64,000 bases of DNA, taken from assembly GCA_045627525.1 (NCBI GenBank), contig JAZQNW010000001.1:1-64000 (forward strand). Direction: 5' to 3'. The notes beneath the pieces were generated by a model that was given only the letters and a program-made list of their open reading frames with translations, was not told the DNA's origin and searched no databases. This DNA comes from CAG-877 sp045627525 (GTDB lineage: Bacteria; Bacillota_I; Bacilli_A; RF39; UBA660). The position numbers and the translations under genes were made by a program. This document shows, piece after piece, positions 63,326 to 64,000 of the stretch. The first letter of the stretch is position 1. The number at the start of each line of letters is the position of its first letter.

Positions 63326-64000
63326 TTAATTATTTTCACTATTTGTAATGTCATCATATTCCTTAAATTTAACAATAAATGCCATATCTTCAAGAGATAA
63401 TTTACCTAGTGAAATATACCTAATCAATTTAATATAATTAATAGTATCAATGACTAAATCTATATTATCACTATCTATTTGTTCCTTAGAAATATTTAAA
63501 TTAAGTAATCTAAATTTATCAGCTATAACATCTGTAATATCATAATTGTTAAAAGCGTTTATTTTTAACATAAAAGTATTAAAAGGATTATAAATAAACT
63601 TAAAATAATTTTCTAATTCCAAAGAAAAATTATATTCTCCATTATCAGAAAAATGTTCCTTAAATTTATTTTCCATATAATAATATGAACTATAACTTAC
63701 TAATAATAAATCATATAAACTAGCAACATCACGAACATTATTTAAATTATAAACAATTTCCAAATCATGCAATTCTTTATATAAATCATATAGTTTTAAA
63801 ATTTGCTCATTCATTTGCAATTTTGAACTACTAATTTTATCATTATTAACCTTTGCTAAGAAACCAATTCCATTAGCTTTCAAATATGATTTATAAATCT
63901 TAATTCTTTTATTTTCTTCAGTCTTTATTTCTTTTAATTTATTATCATATAATGCTTTATTTTCAACTCTTTTTGCATATTTTTCTTGTAAATCTTTAAC
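63326..64000 (-). CDS. Hypothetical helical protein, 5' part outside window
   Basis: The frame is open from the window's right edge (64000) for 224 codons to TAA at 63326; the start is not in the window. The part nearest the edge is a Lys/Glu-rich coiled coil (VKDLQEKYAKRVENKALYDN), followed by a helical domain rich in Tyr, Asn and Leu. No signal or TM in the visible part. No family recognised. A terminator separates it from the peptidase gene downstream, so it belongs to a different transcript. Confidence 0.65.
   Translation of the reverse strand, partial: VKDLQEKYAKRVENKALYDNKLKEIKTEENKRIKIYKSYLKANGIGFLAKVNNDKISSSKLQMNEQILKLYDLYKELHDLEIVYNLNNVRDVASLYDLLLVSYSSYYYMENKFKEHFSDNGEYNFSLELENYFKFIYNPFNTFMLKINAFNNYDITDVIADKFRLLNLNISKEQIDSDNIDLVIDTINYIKLIRYISLGKLSLEDMAFIVKFKEYDDITNSENN

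Overview
The window is strongly AT-rich and reads as a chromosome segment of an anaerobic, low-GC Gram-positive bacterium (Bacillota), most likely an uncultured gut Bacilli/Erysipelotrichia-like lineage. The evidence is a pyruvate:ferredoxin oxidoreductase, CotJ spore-coat proteins, a glmS ribozyme, an S-box riboswitch, consensus sigma-A promoters and AGGAGG ribosome binding sites. TGA is a genuine stop here (it closes several genes, two of them directly followed by terminators), so the standard bacterial code fits. The lineage is inferred; no rRNA is present.

Left end (1-5144, all minus): a SipW/TasA-type surface locus. In transcription order it holds a decayed TasA-like gene, an intact TasA-like gene, a polytopic S26B signal peptidase, a DUF5305-like two-TM protein, and a large secreted Gly-rich protein that runs off the left edge.

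5.2-26.5 kb: mostly housekeeping and accessory genes. These include a medium-chain dehydrogenase, a glycosyltransferase with TPRs, cotJ genes, tRNA-His, a 3-hydroxyacyl-CoA dehydrogenase, a lone prepilin-like protein, folD, glmS with its ribozyme, a ClpB-D1-like ATPase, a CDF transporter, a methyltransferase, an SDR, an HTH-ATPase-CYTH fusion, and recG. Two intergenic regions carry RNA elements: an S-box upstream of an orphan 93-aa protein (23065-23203), and two candidate small RNAs with their own promoters and terminators (23296-23392 minus; 26668-26809 plus). These two RNAs share an 11-nt stretch of perfect complementarity in exposed regions.

26.8-44.6 kb: PFOR, an SGNH hydrolase interrupted by one TGA at a probable Trp codon, a NAGPA-domain protein, two paralogous hybrid histidine kinases, a polysaccharide glycosyltransferase operon (GT4, Alg14/PssD-like, and an Alg13/PssE-GtrA fusion), a Pro/Val/Glu repeat protein, an RluA-type pseudouridine synthase and an rRNA-type methyltransferase.

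Right end (44.7-64 kb): a second, much larger SipW/TasA-type locus. It holds a 2810-aa repeat-rich surface protein flanked by an active S26B peptidase with a cytosolic extension and by a signal-peptidase-like protein that has lost its catalytic Ser and His. Next come three secreted small proteins, an unknown protein, a membrane-anchored McrB-like AAA ATPase, a DUF2357-like partner without an obvious nuclease, another S26B peptidase and two more TasA-like proteins. I infer a surface-fibre export/assembly system in which a McrB/DUF2357 pair has been recruited to the membrane; this is the best candidate for an undescribed system.
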